NCBI RefSeq assembly: GCF_000756815.1 | Contig: NZ_CCVW01000002.1 | Span: 174,157-238,156 of the forward strand | DNA: 64,000 bases | Reading direction: 5' to 3' | Source of the DNA: Legionella massiliensis | GTDB taxonomy: Bacteria; Pseudomonadota; Gammaproteobacteria; Legionellales; Legionellaceae | Shown: positions 62,984 to 64,000 of the stretch, piece after piece | Layout of the letters: each line of letters starts with the position of its first letter | Numbering within the stretch: the first letter of the stretch is position 1 | The notes under the pieces: generated by a model | Seen by the model: only the letters and a program-made list of their open reading frames with translations | Databases searched by the model: none | What the model was told of the DNA's origin: nothing | Position numbers and translations under genes: made by a program

Positions 62984-64000
62984 TTATTTCCTGCCATAAA
63001 CCCGATGGCCAATCCACCCTGCCAAGGCCAAAGTCGAAAAAACAGCGAGTACAATGCCGTAAGGATGCCAGCCTGGGCCGACCAGAGTTAAAGCATCGGG
63101 GCTATGTAAAATTGAAAAGGGGATAGCAAGCAGCACATCGACTAAAGCAGAGCCAGCAACTAGCCCGCAAGCAATTAATACCCCTGTTTGCTTACGTAAT
63201 GATTTCTCTTCCTCAGGAATAGGCTGCTTATTTAAACGCCATTGCACTGCAAGGGCTATCATACCACCTAAAAAGAGCGGGAAAGATGAGGCGATGGGTA
63301 GGTACATTCCAATCGCAACCCCTAGAATCGACAAATGGAAATAACGGCCAATATTGCAGAGGTAGTTAATTATAATTAAGGCAAGAATAATACCAGCCCC
63401 GATGAACATCATGCTCCAGGGTAGTGTATTGCGAAATACTGCCTCAGTAATCGCTGCCATGAGAGCTGCTGTAGGAGCAGGTAATGACTGGCTAATATCC
63501 ATCCCCTCTCTAGGCATAACCCCTGCAATGCCATAGACATCAAATAACAACTGCATAACAGGTGGAATAACTAGTGCCGAGACAACAACTCCCAACAATA
63601 ACATCACTTGTTGCCGCCAAGGGGTTGCCCCCACTAACTGACCAACCTTTAGATCCTGAGTATTGTCATTGGCAATTGCCGCAATACCAGTAACCACTGA
63701 ACCAATGATAATAGTAATCGCTTCCGCAGCCTTAATTTGGTCATCAGTTAGGGGAAAGGGCAAGCTATGTTTAATTGCCGATAAGAGAATCCAAGCAGCG
63801 AATAACATCCCTGCAATAACTACAGACGAGCCCGGGCTTGCTGTCACACCAACCATCCCTGAAAAATAGCCCGTTATTACTGAGAATAAAAAGCCGATAA
63901 TTAACACGTAAAGCACTGCGCAAAAGACCAAGGTAGGCGCAAAGGCATCATCAAGCCCTACATTTTTCAACGGAAAGATAAATTGAAAGAACAAAAACAA
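62984..64000 (-). CDS. OPT-family oligopeptide transporter, C-terminal part; 5' end beyond window
   Basis: The visible 338 residues are a chain of hydrophobic helices typical of the oligopeptide/iron-siderophore OPT family. AGYFSG-like ITGYFSGMVGVTASPGSSVV and IAAIANDNTQDLKVGQLVGA with TPWRQQVMLLLGVVV are the family motifs. The gene reads off the right edge and its start is not in the window; an internal Met at the edge is not the start. Members import small peptides or metal chelates. Confidence 0.92.
   Translation of the reverse strand: MFLFFQFIFPLKNVGLDDAFAPTLVFCAVLYVLIIGFLFSVITGYFSGMVGVTASPGSSVVIAGMLFAAWILLSAIKHSLPFPLTDDQIKAAEAITIIIGSVVTGIAAIANDNTQDLKVGQLVGATPWRQQVMLLLGVVVSALVIPPVMQLLFDVYGIAGVMPREGMDISQSLPAPTAALMAAITEAVFRNTLPWSMMFIGAGIILALIIINYLCNIGRYFHLSILGVAIGMYLPIASSFPLFLGGMIALAVQWRLNKQPIPEEEKSLRKQTGVLIACGLVAGSALVDVLLAIPFSILHSPDALTLVGPGWHPYGIVLAVFSTLALAGWIGHRVYGRK

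Overview
The window looks like chromosome of a Legionella species, probably not L. pneumophila itself. The evidence is an AT-rich base composition, a Legionella-type major outer membrane protein, a fused iolCB inositol gene as in L. pneumophila, and many lone large ORFs built like Dot/Icm effectors (eukaryotic-like domains, acidic or Ser/Glu-rich C-termini, no homologous neighbours). It also contains many short palindromic repeats and decayed genes. The species call is inference from gene content; no rRNA or other species marker is present.

Layout. 1-12 kb: the 3' part of groEL, then an SH2 plus U-box protein (1663-2718), two unrecognised effector-like ORFs (one with a Q-x4-C-x-IFSL motif like clan CE cysteine enzymes), a flavin monooxygenase, two small lipoproteins, acylphosphatase and a TTG-started unknown. 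12-22 kb: an MHS-type transporter, then a myo-inositol cluster iolT-iolG-iolCB-iolD-iolE. A 166-bp MITE sits between iolD and iolE and supplies the iolD stop codon. 22-30 kb: secreted proteins, an outer-membrane porin, a GMC oxidoreductase, then a decayed stretch with IS3 and SF2-helicase-like remnants. 30-39 kb: YceI, an RlmM-like methyltransferase, a flavoprotein hydroxylase, glnE, a GIY-YIG protein and a tandem palindrome array. 39-46 kb: an alpha/beta hydrolase, a 1505-residue tandem-repeat protein and a periplasmic binding protein. 46-56 kb: a housekeeping operon glyA-nrdR-nusB-thiL-pgpA-(AI-2E exporter family), small exported proteins and valS. 56-64 kb: a LysR regulator, a HAD protein with a poly-Ser tail, a DUF4286-like protein, cfa, a GYSRG serine-hydrolase-like effector candidate and the C-terminal part of an OPT transporter.

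How it works together. The iol genes convert imported inositol to 2-deoxy-5-keto-gluconate 6-phosphate; the last two steps (aldolase and semialdehyde dehydrogenase) are not encoded here. The 46-51 kb operon joins one-carbon metabolism, nucleotide-reductase control, antitermination, thiamine and phospholipid synthesis by close spacing and start/stop overlaps. The most original item is the SH2/U-box protein, a compact architecture resembling phosphotyrosine-directed ubiquitin ligases of animals. The second theme is repeats: at least five families of palindromic elements fill nearly every long intergenic gap, and in two cases an element end supplies a gene's stop codon.
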